Assembly (NCBI GenBank): GCA_023417735.1
Contig: JAEZEK010000101.1
Coordinates: 1 to 7,568, forward strand
Direction of reading: 5' to 3'
From: Pseudomonadota bacterium
GTDB lineage: Bacteria; Pseudomonadota; Alphaproteobacteria; Rhizobiales; Afifellaceae
Length of the DNA: 7,568 bases
Positions within the stretch are counted from its first letter, which is position 1. Each line of letters starts with the position of its first letter. This document shows, piece after piece, positions 1-6,510 of the stretch. Below the pieces are notes generated by a model that was not told where the DNA came from, searched no databases, and saw only the letters and a list, made by a program, of their open reading frames with translations. The translations under genes were made by a program, and so were the position numbers.

Positions 1-14
1 ACGTCCGAACCGCG

Positions 15-42
15 TGGACACAAATCCATCTTTTGGTATATG
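15..42 (+). promoter_or_regulatory. Candidate sigma70 promoter for the decarboxylase gene
   Basis: TGGACA (15-20) matches the -35 consensus at five of six bases. After a 16-base spacer comes TATATG (37-42), which matches the -10 consensus at four of six. The block lies in the most AT-rich stretch of an otherwise GC-rich leader. Transcription would start near position 49, leaving a 5' leader of roughly 160 bases before the decarboxylase start. A GTATAC palindrome at 87-92, followed by AA, resembles the TTGTATACAA-type sites of FCD-subfamily GntR regulators and would lie downstream of the start as a possible operator. No regulator gene is in the window, so that link is speculative. Confidence 0.4.
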
Positions 43-79
43 TATGCAAGAATGTGGGCCGATCTCCTGCCGGGTCCGC

Positions 80-207
80 ATGAACCGTATACAACAATCC
101 AGAGATCGCCGCCCCTCGATCGCGACATGACGGTCCCGAACCGCTCGGATGCGGGCCCGGGAGACCAATCGCGGGAGCCGGCCGTCCCGGGAAGGAAGCA
201 CGAGTGA
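80..207 (+). other. Two chained short upstream ORFs in the decarboxylase leader
   Basis: An ATG at 80 opens 16 codons that stop at TGA 128-130. That stop overlaps a second ATG at 127 (ATGA). The second ORF runs 26 codons to TGA 205-207, which overlaps the GTG at 204 (GTGA), an alternative start of the decarboxylase. Stop/start overlaps of this kind are typical of translational coupling. Against a real role, neither ORF has a clear Shine-Dalgarno sequence, and the first uses codons rare at this GC content (ATA, AGA, CAA). A 7-bp inverted repeat, CCCGGGA (156-162) with TCCCGGG (185-191), lies within the second ORF and ends beside the GGAAGG purine tract (190-195). The arrangement may be chance. 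Confidence 0.25.
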
Positions 208-215
208 GAGGAGCC

Positions 216-1757
216 ATGAACGCCAACCCCGACATCAACAACCGCATCCGGCCGAGGGCCTTCGGCGACCTGCGCGGATGGATCGAGGCGCTCCGCCAGG
301 AAGGCGAACTGCACGAGGTCGACGCCGCAGTGGACTGGGACGGCGAGATCGGCGCGATCGCGCGCCGGGTCTTCGGCCAGGGCAAGGGGCCGGCGCTCCT
401 CTTCAAGAACATCAAGGGCTACGGGCCGGACGACGACGTCTGGTCGCGGCAGCTCTTCACCGGCGGCCTGTCGAACTATTCGCGCGTCGCGATGATGCTC
501 GGCCTGCCGAAGGATGCCCCGGTGACGGACCTCGTCCTCGCCACCCAGCACTATTTCTCGCAGCGCGTGAAGCCGGAAACCGTGCAGACCGGGCCGGTCA
601 AGGAGCTGATCTTCAAGGGCGACGACATCGACCTCTACAAGCTGCCCGTGCCGCGCTGGCACGGCCTCGACGGCGGCCGCTACATCAACACCTATCAGGG
701 CACGGTCACGATCGACCCCGATACCGGGCAGCACAATATCGGCATCTACCGCGGCATGATCGGCCAGCGCGACACGCTGCCGGTGCTGCTGTGGCGGGCG
801 CAGAACTGGGGCGTGCATTTCCAGAAATGGGCCGACCGCGGCATGAAGATGCCGGTCGCGCACGTCTATGGCTGGGAGCCGTGCCTGCCCTACTGCGCCT
901 CCGCGCCGATCCCGACCGGCGTCTCCGAGTACGAGGTCATGGGCGCCATCCGCGGCGAGCCGGTGCCGCTCGTGAAGTGCGAGACGAGCGACATCATGGT
1001 GCCGGCGAGCGCCGAACTCGTGGTGGAAGGCTTCATCGACCCCGATCCGGCGACCTTCGAGATGGAGGGGCCGTTCGGCGAGTACACCGGCTATTTCGGC
1101 GGCGACCAGGGGCCGAAGCACGTCACCAAGGTGACCTGCGTGACCATGCGTCGGAACCCGATCTATCGCGGCACGCTCGAGGGCACGCTGCCGAAGCGGC
1201 TCAACGAGAACTCCATCACCAGCTCCGTGCAGCGCGCCGGCGTCGCCTGGAACGTGCTGAAGGCTGCGGGCGTGCCCGGCGTCACCGACGTCCATTGCCC
1301 GGCCGCCAACAACGGCACGACGCTCGTCATCCAGCTGCGGCAGACCTATCGCGGCCAGGCCAAGCAGGCCGCCGCCGCGATCTGGGGCTCGAACGCGGCC
1401 CATCTGCGCTACAAGAACATCTGGGTCGTGGACGACGACATCGACATCCACGATTACGGCTCGATCGACTGGGCCTTCGCCTACCGGGTGAACGCGGCGG
1501 AGGACGACATCGTCTTCTTCCCGGCCACCTTCGGCTCGCTGCTCGACCCCTCGACCCGGCTGGAGTACCGTGACCCGATCAAGTTCGGCACCGGCAAGTG
1601 GTGCCGCGTCCTGATCGACGCCACGCGGAACCTCGATTTCGAGCCGCAGAAGCAGTATGGCGGCGATCGCTTCCCGCCGACCGTCGTGCCGCTCCCGGAG
1701 CACTCCGACATCGTCGAAAGGCGCTGGAAGGAGTACGGGCTGGACGACAAGGCCTGA
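216..1757 (+). CDS. UbiD-family prenylated-FMN-dependent (de)carboxylase
   Basis: Cytoplasmic 513-residue enzyme of the UbiD family, which reversibly decarboxylates aromatic or alpha,beta-unsaturated acids using prenylated FMN and a divalent metal plus K+. The family's usual length is about 480-510, so it is complete. Key residues are in place: the EGPFGEYTGY block at about 284-293 holds the two catalytic glutamates (E284, E289), and the arginine partner is R179 in IYRGMI. N174, five residues before that Arg, and E240 match the spacing of metal ligands in fungal Fdc1. The C-terminal half carries the usual GTLEGTLPKRLNE and FGSLLDPST stretches. The start is uncertain. ATG 216 follows GAGAGGAG by only 2 bases; GTG 204, four codons upstream, follows AAGGAAG (192-198) at a better distance. 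UbiX, needed to make the cofactor, is not nearby. It could be ubiquinone-pathway UbiD, but the transporter and CoA-ligase context and the divergence around the motif favour a catabolic paralogue. Substrate unknown. Confidence 0.93.
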   Translation: MNANPDINNRIRPRAFGDLRGWIEALRQEGELHEVDAAVDWDGEIGAIARRVFGQGKGPALLFKNIKGYGPDDDVWSRQLFTGGLSNYSRVAMMLGLPKDAPVTDLVLATQHYFSQRVKPETVQTGPVKELIFKGDDIDLYKLPVPRWHGLDGGRYINTYQGTVTIDPDTGQHNIGIYRGMIGQRDTLPVLLWRAQNWGVHFQKWADRGMKMPVAHVYGWEPCLPYCASAPIPTGVSEYEVMGAIRGEPVPLVKCETSDIMVPASAELVVEGFIDPDPATFEMEGPFGEYTGYFGGDQGPKHVTKVTCVTMRRNPIYRGTLEGTLPKRLNENSITSSVQRAGVAWNVLKAAGVPGVTDVHCPAANNGTTLVIQLRQTYRGQAKQAAAAIWGSNAAHLRYKNIWVVDDDIDIHDYGSIDWAFAYRVNAAEDDIVFFPATFGSLLDPSTRLEYRDPIKFGTGKWCRVLIDATRNLDFEPQKQYGGDRFPPTVVPLPEHSDIVERRWKEYGLDDKA

Positions 1758-1771
1758 TCGGCGGAGAGGCC

Positions 1772-1792
1772 GGGGCGGCACCACGCCGCCCC
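1772..1792 (+). other. Strong GC stem-loop between decarboxylase and TSUP genes
   Basis: GGGGCGGC (1772-1779) pairs perfectly with GCCGCCCC (1785-1792) around a 5-base ACCAC loop, giving an eight-pair stem made only of G-C pairs. It starts 14 bases after the decarboxylase stop and ends 34 bases before the TSUP start. No T tract follows, so it is not a standard intrinsic terminator. It could protect the 3' end of the decarboxylase message, slow polymerase or lower expression of the second gene. A part in differential expression is inference from position only. Confidence 0.5.
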
Positions 1793-1826
1793 CGCCCGCC
1801 GGTGCTGCTGGGCAGGGAAGGGAGCG

Positions 1827-2573
1827 ATGGCCGATCTCCACGTTCTGGCCGCGATGGCGCTCGCCCTCGGCCTCGGCAGCATGGTGAAGGGCGCGACCGG
1901 GATCGGCATCCCGGTGGTGGCGCTACCGATCCTCGCCACCTTTCTCGGCCTGCCGCACGCGATCGCCGTGCAGACCATCCCGGTGCTGTTCACCAATGCC
2001 TGGCAGGTCTGGTACTACCGCAAGGTCTGGCCCGAGCTCGCGCAGATCAGGCTCCTGTTCCTGGGCGGGCTCCTCGGCATCCCGCTCGGCACGGTGCTGC
2101 TGACGCAGGTGCCTGAGCGCGTGCTCTCCGTCTTCCTCGCGGCCTTGCTCATCGTCTACATCGTCCTGCGCATCGCGCGGCCGGCCTTCGCCGTGACCAT
2201 GCGTGCGGCCCGGCGGCTCGCGCCGTTCATGGGCGTGGCGGCCGGGACGCTGCAGGCGGCGACGGGCGTGTCCGCCCCGGTCAGCATCACCTTCCTGCAT
2301 TCGCTGCGCCTCAGCCGCGAAGGCTATCTGCTCGCAGTCGCCACGCTCTTCGCCGGGTTCTCGCTGATCCAGGTGCCCGCGCTGCTCGTCGCCGGCATCA
2401 TGACGGGGCCGGTTGCGCTCCAGGGCGTCCTCGCTCTGGCGCCGGTCCTTCTCTGCATGCCGCTCGGCGCCTGGATCGGCCGCCGCCTCTCGGCCCGGAC
2501 CTTCGACGTGATCGTGCTCGGCCTGCTCGCCCTGATTGCCGCCCAGCTTCTCGTCGACGCGCTCGCCTCGTGA
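1827..2573 (+). CDS. TSUP (TauE/SafE-type) membrane anion transporter
   Basis: Inner-membrane protein of 248 residues, typical for the TSUP family, whose members move sulfite, sulfonates and other organic or sulfur-containing anions. It is hydrophobic throughout. About eight membrane or re-entrant segments are visible, near residues 5-40 (two, split at the glycine-rich turn), 48-64, 75-95, 98-117, 131-157, 167-190, 197-217 and 225-245. The internal duplication typical of TSUP shows as matching blocks, KGATGIGIP (21-29) in the first half and LQAATGVSAP (142-151) in the second. The start has a purine-rich site, GGGAAGGGAG (1815-1824), just upstream. It follows the decarboxylase by 69 bases on the same strand and is probably co-transcribed with it. 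Substrate and direction cannot be told from sequence. A role in exporting an anionic product, or importing a substrate, of the decarboxylase is inferred from context. Confidence 0.88.
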   Translation: MADLHVLAAMALALGLGSMVKGATGIGIPVVALPILATFLGLPHAIAVQTIPVLFTNAWQVWYYRKVWPELAQIRLLFLGGLLGIPLGTVLLTQVPERVLSVFLAALLIVYIVLRIARPAFAVTMRAARRLAPFMGVAAGTLQAATGVSAPVSITFLHSLRLSREGYLLAVATLFAGFSLIQVPALLVAGIMTGPVALQGVLALAPVLLCMPLGAWIGRRLSARTFDVIVLGLLALIAAQLLVDALAS

Positions 2574-2576
2574 GCC

Positions 2577-4211
2577 TCACCCGCCGCTGCGCAAGGCGCG
2601 CCGGTCGATCTTCATGAGCGTCGTCCGCGGCAGCTGGTCGATGAAGCGGAACTCCGCCGGCACCTTGTAGCCGCCGAGCCGCCGCACGCTCTCCTGGAGC
2701 TCCTCGACGAGGCGGTCCGTCGCCTCGGCACCCTGGCGCAGGACCGCGAAGGCCCGCGGCTTCGTCAGCCCGTCGACATCCTCGAAGGCGACGACGGCCG
2801 CCTCCAGGATCGCCGGGTGCTCGGTGATCGCGGCCTCGATCTCGATCGGCGAGACCCACATGCCCTTGACCTTGAAGACGTCGTTGTCGCGGCCGGAGAA
2901 CCAGAAGAAGCCGTCCTCGTCGAAGGTGAGGTTGTCCCCGGTCCGGGTCCACGGGCCGACGAAGGTTTCGCGCGACTTGTCGAACTTCCGCCAATAGAAG
3001 AAGCAGGACGTCCGGCTCTTCACCCAGGCCTCGCCCGGCACGTTCGGCTCGGTGACGTCCTTGCCGTCGGGGCCGACCAGGCGGATCTCGTAGCCGAAGA
3101 CCGGCTTGCCGAGGCTGCCGCGCTTGGACTCCTTCGGCCGGTTGGCGATCCACTCGTAGGTGATCTCCGAGCTGCCGATGGAATCGAGGATCTCCAGCCC
3201 GAAGCTCTGCTCGAACCGGTCGAACACCTCCGGCGGGATCTTCTCAGAGGCGCTGATCACCAGCCCGACCGAGCCGAAGTCGGGCTTGAGCGCGTTCGCG
3301 CGGCAATGCTCGAGCAGGTTCTTGATGACCGTCGGGACGGTGATCAGCTTCGTCGCCCGCGTCGAGACGACCGTCTCGATGACGGCGTCGGGCGTGGGCG
3401 GCCGGCGCTGCAGGACGGCGGTCGCACCGGAGGCGAGGGGGATGAGGACGCCCGGCCACAGCCCGTGCGTGAAGTACTTCTTCGAGGTGGCGAAGACGAC
3501 GTCGTCCGCCCGGTACTCCCAGAACGCCCCCTGGCGCGCGGGCACGAGGAAGAAGTCGTGGCAGAGATGGGTGATGCCCTTGGCGGTCCCCGTCGTGCCG
3601 CCGGAATAGAACATGTAGCAGACGTCGTTGCAGTGGCGCAGGAGCGCGGCCGGCTCGCCCGCCGCCGCGAGCACGTCCGCGGCGGAGACCACGGCTCGCG
3701 CGCCGAAGGCGGGCGGAGCCGCCATCGGCGGGCGGACGATGATGGTGGCGAGCCCGTCCGGCAGGTCCGCCCCGATCTCCTGCAGCTTCGGCAGCTGCTC
3801 GGAATCGATGAAGAGCGCCCGGCAGTCGGTGTCGGTCAGGAAATAGAGGAGGTCCTTCGTCTTGTAGAGGTCGGAGACCACCGCCGGCACGATCCCGGCG
3901 CGCACTGCGCCGAGCCAGAGCGCGATGTACTCGAGGCTGTCGGTGCCGAAGAGCAGCATGCGCTCGCCTGCGCGCAGGCCGAGGTCCTGCAGCCCCCGCG
4001 CCGCGCAGGCGACGAGCGCGTCCAGATCGCGATAGGAGGTCGGCGCCCCGTCCACCAGCAGCGCCGGCTTGTCCGCAGTCGCGGTGCCGAGGTGCCGGTC
4101 GAAGAGCACGGCGACCGGATTGAAGAACTCCGGGATCTCCGGGTCCCGCCAGGCGCGCCAGTCCGGCGGATAGATCCGGTCGTCGAAACGCGTCTCGGCC
4201 CGCGTGATCAT
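2577..4211 (-). CDS. Benzoate-CoA-ligase-type acyl/aryl-CoA synthetase (ANL superfamily)
   Basis: Cytoplasmic 544-residue ATP- and CoA-dependent ligase that adenylates a carboxylic acid and then forms its CoA thioester. Adenylate-forming motifs appear in order: the P-loop YSGGTTGTAKG (about 202-212), DSIGSSEITYEW (343-354), TRTGDNLTFDEDG (422-434) and GRDNDVFKVKGMWVSPIEIE (440-459). The last two, and RGSLGKPVFGYEIRLV (364-379), closely follow the benzoate/4-hydroxybenzoate-CoA ligase pattern. The C-terminal catalytic Lys is K534 in LPRTTLMKIDRRALR; the usual Gly before it (TGK) is Met. The region YFTHGLW (246-252), where benzoate ligases usually read FAYGLGN-like, differs and suggests another acid. 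I chose ATG 4211 because GGGGGAA lies upstream at suitable spacing. ATG 4262 would add 17 residues but has no ribosome site and lies inside a palindrome. The gene converges on the TSUP gene and diverges from the TRAP operon. A non-aromatic acid substrate cannot be excluded. Confidence 0.9.
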   Translation of the reverse strand: MITRAETRFDDRIYPPDWRAWRDPEIPEFFNPVAVLFDRHLGTATADKPALLVDGAPTSYRDLDALVACAARGLQDLGLRAGERMLLFGTDSLEYIALWLGAVRAGIVPAVVSDLYKTKDLLYFLTDTDCRALFIDSEQLPKLQEIGADLPDGLATIIVRPPMAAPPAFGARAVVSAADVLAAAGEPAALLRHCNDVCYMFYSGGTTGTAKGITHLCHDFFLVPARQGAFWEYRADDVVFATSKKYFTHGLWPGVLIPLASGATAVLQRRPPTPDAVIETVVSTRATKLITVPTVIKNLLEHCRANALKPDFGSVGLVISASEKIPPEVFDRFEQSFGLEILDSIGSSEITYEWIANRPKESKRGSLGKPVFGYEIRLVGPDGKDVTEPNVPGEAWVKSRTSCFFYWRKFDKSRETFVGPWTRTGDNLTFDEDGFFWFSGRDNDVFKVKGMWVSPIEIEAAITEHPAILEAAVVAFEDVDGLTKPRAFAVLRQGAEATDRLVEELQESVRRLGGYKVPAEFRFIDQLPRTTLMKIDRRALRSGG

Positions 4212-4252
4212 CGCCTGTTCCCCCGCTCTTGGTCCGCCCGTCGCCTGCGTTT

Positions 4253-4266
4253 CGCCATGCATGGCG
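4253..4266. promoter_or_regulatory. Perfect 14-bp palindrome, candidate operator
   Basis: CGCCATGCATGGCG is a perfect 14-base palindrome, 41 bases upstream of the preferred CoA-ligase start and spanning the alternative ATG at 4262. A perfect match this long would occur by chance in roughly one to two percent of stretches the size of this intergenic region. It is a reasonable candidate site for a dimeric regulator acting on the ligase gene. No regulator is encoded in the window and no family consensus is recognised. Confidence 0.35.
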
Positions 4267-4376
4267 CACGCCGCAAGACGTCCTTAGAAGCATAGAAATA
4301 CGAGAATTCCAATAATCCGCTGCCGCCGCCCGACGCTGCACCGGTCCGAGCGCCGGCTAAATTGGCATTTTGGTAC

Positions 4377-4405
4377 TTGACAGCTTGAATGCCCGCTGAC
4401 AGTCT
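4377..4405 (+). promoter_or_regulatory. Candidate sigma70 promoter for the TRAP-transporter operon
   Basis: A perfect TTGACA (4377-4382) is followed after 17 bases by CAGTCT (4400-4405). The -10 is weak, but it keeps the two most conserved positions (A2 and T6) and is preceded by an extended-minus-10 TGA (4397-4399). Transcription would start near 4412, about 34 bases before the small ORF at 4446. TGACAG occurs twice (4378-4383 and 4397-4402), 19 bases or nearly two helical turns apart, so a bound regulator is possible. The rest of the divergent region (4267-4376) is AT-rich near 4285-4320, where the ligase promoter may lie, but I could not fix one there. Confidence 0.4.
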
Positions 4406-4445
4406 CCGATGCGAGCCGGCCGAAGAAGCTGCGCGGGAGGTGTTC

Positions 4446-4541
4446 ATGTCGTTCGACCGGACGCGGCCGTCGCGCGTTCACGGCCTGCCCGGCCTTTATC
4501 GACTGCTGCCGCTGGACGCGTTTTCCGTCCTCGGCCGGTAA
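4446..4541 (+). CDS. Possible 31-residue small ORF ahead of the TRAP permease
   Basis: An ATG at 4446 follows GGGAGG (4435-4440) by five bases, the best Shine-Dalgarno in this intergenic region. It opens 31 codons beginning MSFDRTRPSR and ending FSVLGR, stopping at TAA 4539-4541. Twenty-six of 31 codons end in G or C, as expected for coding DNA here, though random DNA in this genome would also score well. The stop is seven bases before the permease ATG, which has no clear ribosome site of its own, so ribosomes ending here could re-initiate on the permease gene. The peptide is Arg- and Leu-rich with no signal peptide, membrane segment or recognised domain. It could be a coupling leader peptide, a small protein, or chance. 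It is not an attenuator of the usual type, since no run of one amino acid is present. Confidence 0.4.
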   Translation: MSFDRTRPSRVHGLPGLYRLLPLDAFSVLGR

Positions 4542-4548
4542 TCCTCGC

Positions 4549-6510
4549 ATGGCCGCCAGTTCGCAGACGGTCGGCCGCGGCCTGTTCGTCACCGGGATGC
4601 TGATCGCCGGCCTGTGGTCAGTCGTCCAGGTCTCCTTCGTCTTCATGGCCGGCTACGACGAGCTCGTCCTGATGCCGGTTCACCTCGCTTTCGCGCTGGC
4701 GGTGACGTTCGCGCTCGTGCCGCTCGTGCCGCCCGAGCGGAAGGTCGACGAGGGGGGCGACCCGCGCCCTCGGCGCAATCCGTTCGATGCGGCCCTCAGC
4801 GTGCTGGCGATCGCTGCAAGTGCGGCGATCATGGTCTTCTACCTCCTGAACGAGGATCGCCTCGCGCTGCGCATCCCGCAGGTCGATCCGCTCACCTTTG
4901 CCGACGAGGTGGCCGGGCTCGCGCTCGTGATCCTCGTGGTCGAGGCTGCGCGCCGGACCGCCGGCCTCGGCATGACCATCGTCGTGCTCGTCTTCATCGC
5001 CTATGCCTTCCTCGGCCCCAGCCTGCCGATGGGGCTCCGCCATTCCGGCCTCTCCTTCGACGAGTTCATCGACCTGCAGGCGCTGACGACCGAGGGCATT
5101 TTCGGGGTGCCGATCAGCGTCTCGGCGACCTACGTCTTCTATTTCATCCTGTTCGGAGCCTTCCTGGACGTCTCCGGCGGCGGGCGCCTGTTCATCGACC
5201 TCGCCGTGTCGGCGACCGGGCGGTATCGCGGCGGAGCGGCCAAGGCGGCGACGACCGGCTCGGCGCTGATGGGCATGACGAGCGGCAGCGCGGTCGCCAA
5301 TGTCATGGGAACCGGGATCTTCACCATCCCGCTCATGAAGCGCACCGGCTACACGCCCCAGGTCGCCGCCTCGGTCGAGGCGCTCGCCTCCACGGGCGGG
5401 CAGGTCATGCCGCCGCTGATGGGCGCCGCGGCCTTCATCATCGCCCAGAATCTCGGCGTGCCCTACAGCCAGATCGTGACCGCCGCGATCATCCCGGCGG
5501 CGATCTACTACATCGCCGTCCTCGTCGCGGTCGACATCGAGGCGCGCTACCGCCGGATCCAGCCGATCCCGGCCGAGGACATGGTGCCGGTCCGCGAGAG
5601 CATGCTCCGCCTCCATCTCCTGCTCCCGATCGTGTACCTCGTCTATGCCGTTATGACGGGACGGCAGCTGATGGCGGCGGCGGTGGAGTCGATCGGCGTC
5701 GTGCTGGTGGTGAGCCTGTTCAGCGCGGCGACCCGCATGGGGCCGCGCGCTGTCCTCAAGGCGCTCGCGGAGGGCGGGTCGCGCGCGATCATGGTCGCGG
5801 TGCCCTGCGCGGCCGCCGGCATCATCGTCGGCGTCGTGGTCCAGACCGGCGTCGGCGTCCGCTTCACCGAGCTGCTCGTCGGCCTCTCCCGGGACAATCT
5901 GCTGATCTGCCTGATCGCCGTCTCGTGCGGCTGCATCATCATGGGCATGGGCCTTCCGACGACCGCGGCCTACATCATGGGCGCGACCCTCTTCGCGCCG
6001 GCGCTGCACCAGCTCGGCGTGAACGCGCTCGCCGCGCACTTCTTCGTCTTCTACTTCGCGTGCCTGTCGATGATCACGCCGCCGGTCGCGCTCGCGAGTT
6101 ATGCCGCTGCCTCGATCGCCGGCGCCTCCGCCTCCCGGGTCGGATGGACCACCGTGCGCTTCGGGCTGCCGGCGTTCCTCGTGCCGTACGCCTTCGTGGC
6201 GGAGCCGGCGATGCTGATGGAGGGCGACCTCTCCGATGCGGCGATCTCGTTCGGGACCGCCCTCGTCGGCGTCTACGCGCTGGCGGCCGGGAACATCGGC
6301 TTTCTCAGGCGGAAGAATCGCAGGCTCGAGAGCGTGCTCCTGATCGTGGCCGCTTTCGCGCTCATCTATCCCTCCGCCTGGGTGAGCCTGGCGGGCGGGC
6401 TCGTGTTCGGGATGATCTTCTTGTGGCAGGGCCGGACCGCGGGGACCGAGGGCGGTGCGCGCACCGGCGGGCCCGAGCACGAAACCACGATATTGAAAGG
6501 GAGGACCTGA
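4549..6510 (+). CDS. TRAP transporter fused permease, TAXI class (DctQM fusion)
   Basis: Inner-membrane 653-residue permease in which the small (DctQ-like) and large (DctM-like) TRAP subunits form one chain, as is usual for TAXI-type systems. These are secondary transporters that use an ion gradient and a periplasmic binding protein to import organic acids. Residues 1-135 give about four membrane segments (near 11-33, 40-60, 78-100, 117-135). The DctM part follows, with its two related hairpin motifs: GSALMGMTSGSAVANVMGTG (237-256) leading to STGGQVMPPLMGAAAF (281-296), and GMGLPTTAAYIMGA (466-479) leading to MITPPVALASYAAASIAGAS (508-527). About sixteen segments are visible in total. The last 28 residues are hydrophilic. 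ATG 4549 has no good Shine-Dalgarno, so its translation may depend on the ORF ending seven bases upstream. The gene overlaps the binding-protein gene by one base. Substrate unknown; an aromatic or other carboxylate is inferred from the neighbours. Confidence 0.94.
   Translation: MAASSQTVGRGLFVTGMLIAGLWSVVQVSFVFMAGYDELVLMPVHLAFALAVTFALVPLVPPERKVDEGGDPRPRRNPFDAALSVLAIAASAAIMVFYLLNEDRLALRIPQVDPLTFADEVAGLALVILVVEAARRTAGLGMTIVVLVFIAYAFLGPSLPMGLRHSGLSFDEFIDLQALTTEGIFGVPISVSATYVFYFILFGAFLDVSGGGRLFIDLAVSATGRYRGGAAKAATTGSALMGMTSGSAVANVMGTGIFTIPLMKRTGYTPQVAASVEALASTGGQVMPPLMGAAAFIIAQNLGVPYSQIVTAAIIPAAIYYIAVLVAVDIEARYRRIQPIPAEDMVPVRESMLRLHLLLPIVYLVYAVMTGRQLMAAAVESIGVVLVVSLFSAATRMGPRAVLKALAEGGSRAIMVAVPCAAAGIIVGVVVQTGVGVRFTELLVGLSRDNLLICLIAVSCGCIIMGMGLPTTAAYIMGATLFAPALHQLGVNALAAHFFVFYFACLSMITPPVALASYAAASIAGASASRVGWTTVRFGLPAFLVPYAFVAEPAMLMEGDLSDAAISFGTALVGVYALAAGNIGFLRRKNRRLESVLLIVAAFALIYPSAWVSLAGGLVFGMIFLWQGRTAGTEGGARTGGPEHETTILKGRT

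Noticed and set aside
149..1573. 474-codon plus-strand open frame overlapping the decarboxylase
   Set aside because: Arg/Ala/Gly/Pro-rich translation with no motif; an out-of-frame shadow common in high-GC DNA. The overlapping frame has clear UbiD motifs.
2817..4295. 492-codon plus-strand open frame opposite the CoA ligase
   Set aside because: Low-complexity charged translation without domains, fully antisense to a gene with complete adenylate-forming motifs.
4285..4320. Minus-strand promoter for the CoA ligase in the AT-rich patch
   Set aside because: TTGGAA and TATGCT are both present but only 12 bases apart. No pair with acceptable spacing and sequence was found, so no promoter was called.
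4362..4377. TTGGCA resembling the -24 element of a sigma54 promoter
   Set aside because: No GC dinucleotide at the required spacing for the -12 element.
4618..6480. 620-codon minus-strand open frame opposite the TRAP permease
   Set aside because: His/Asp/Arg-rich shadow translation; the opposite strand encodes an unmistakable fused TRAP permease.
4614..6509. Long in-frame extension upstream of the TAXI binding protein
   Set aside because: The frame stays open by composition only and translates to Arg-rich low-complexity sequence. The real start at 6510 has a strong ribosome site and a Tat signal.
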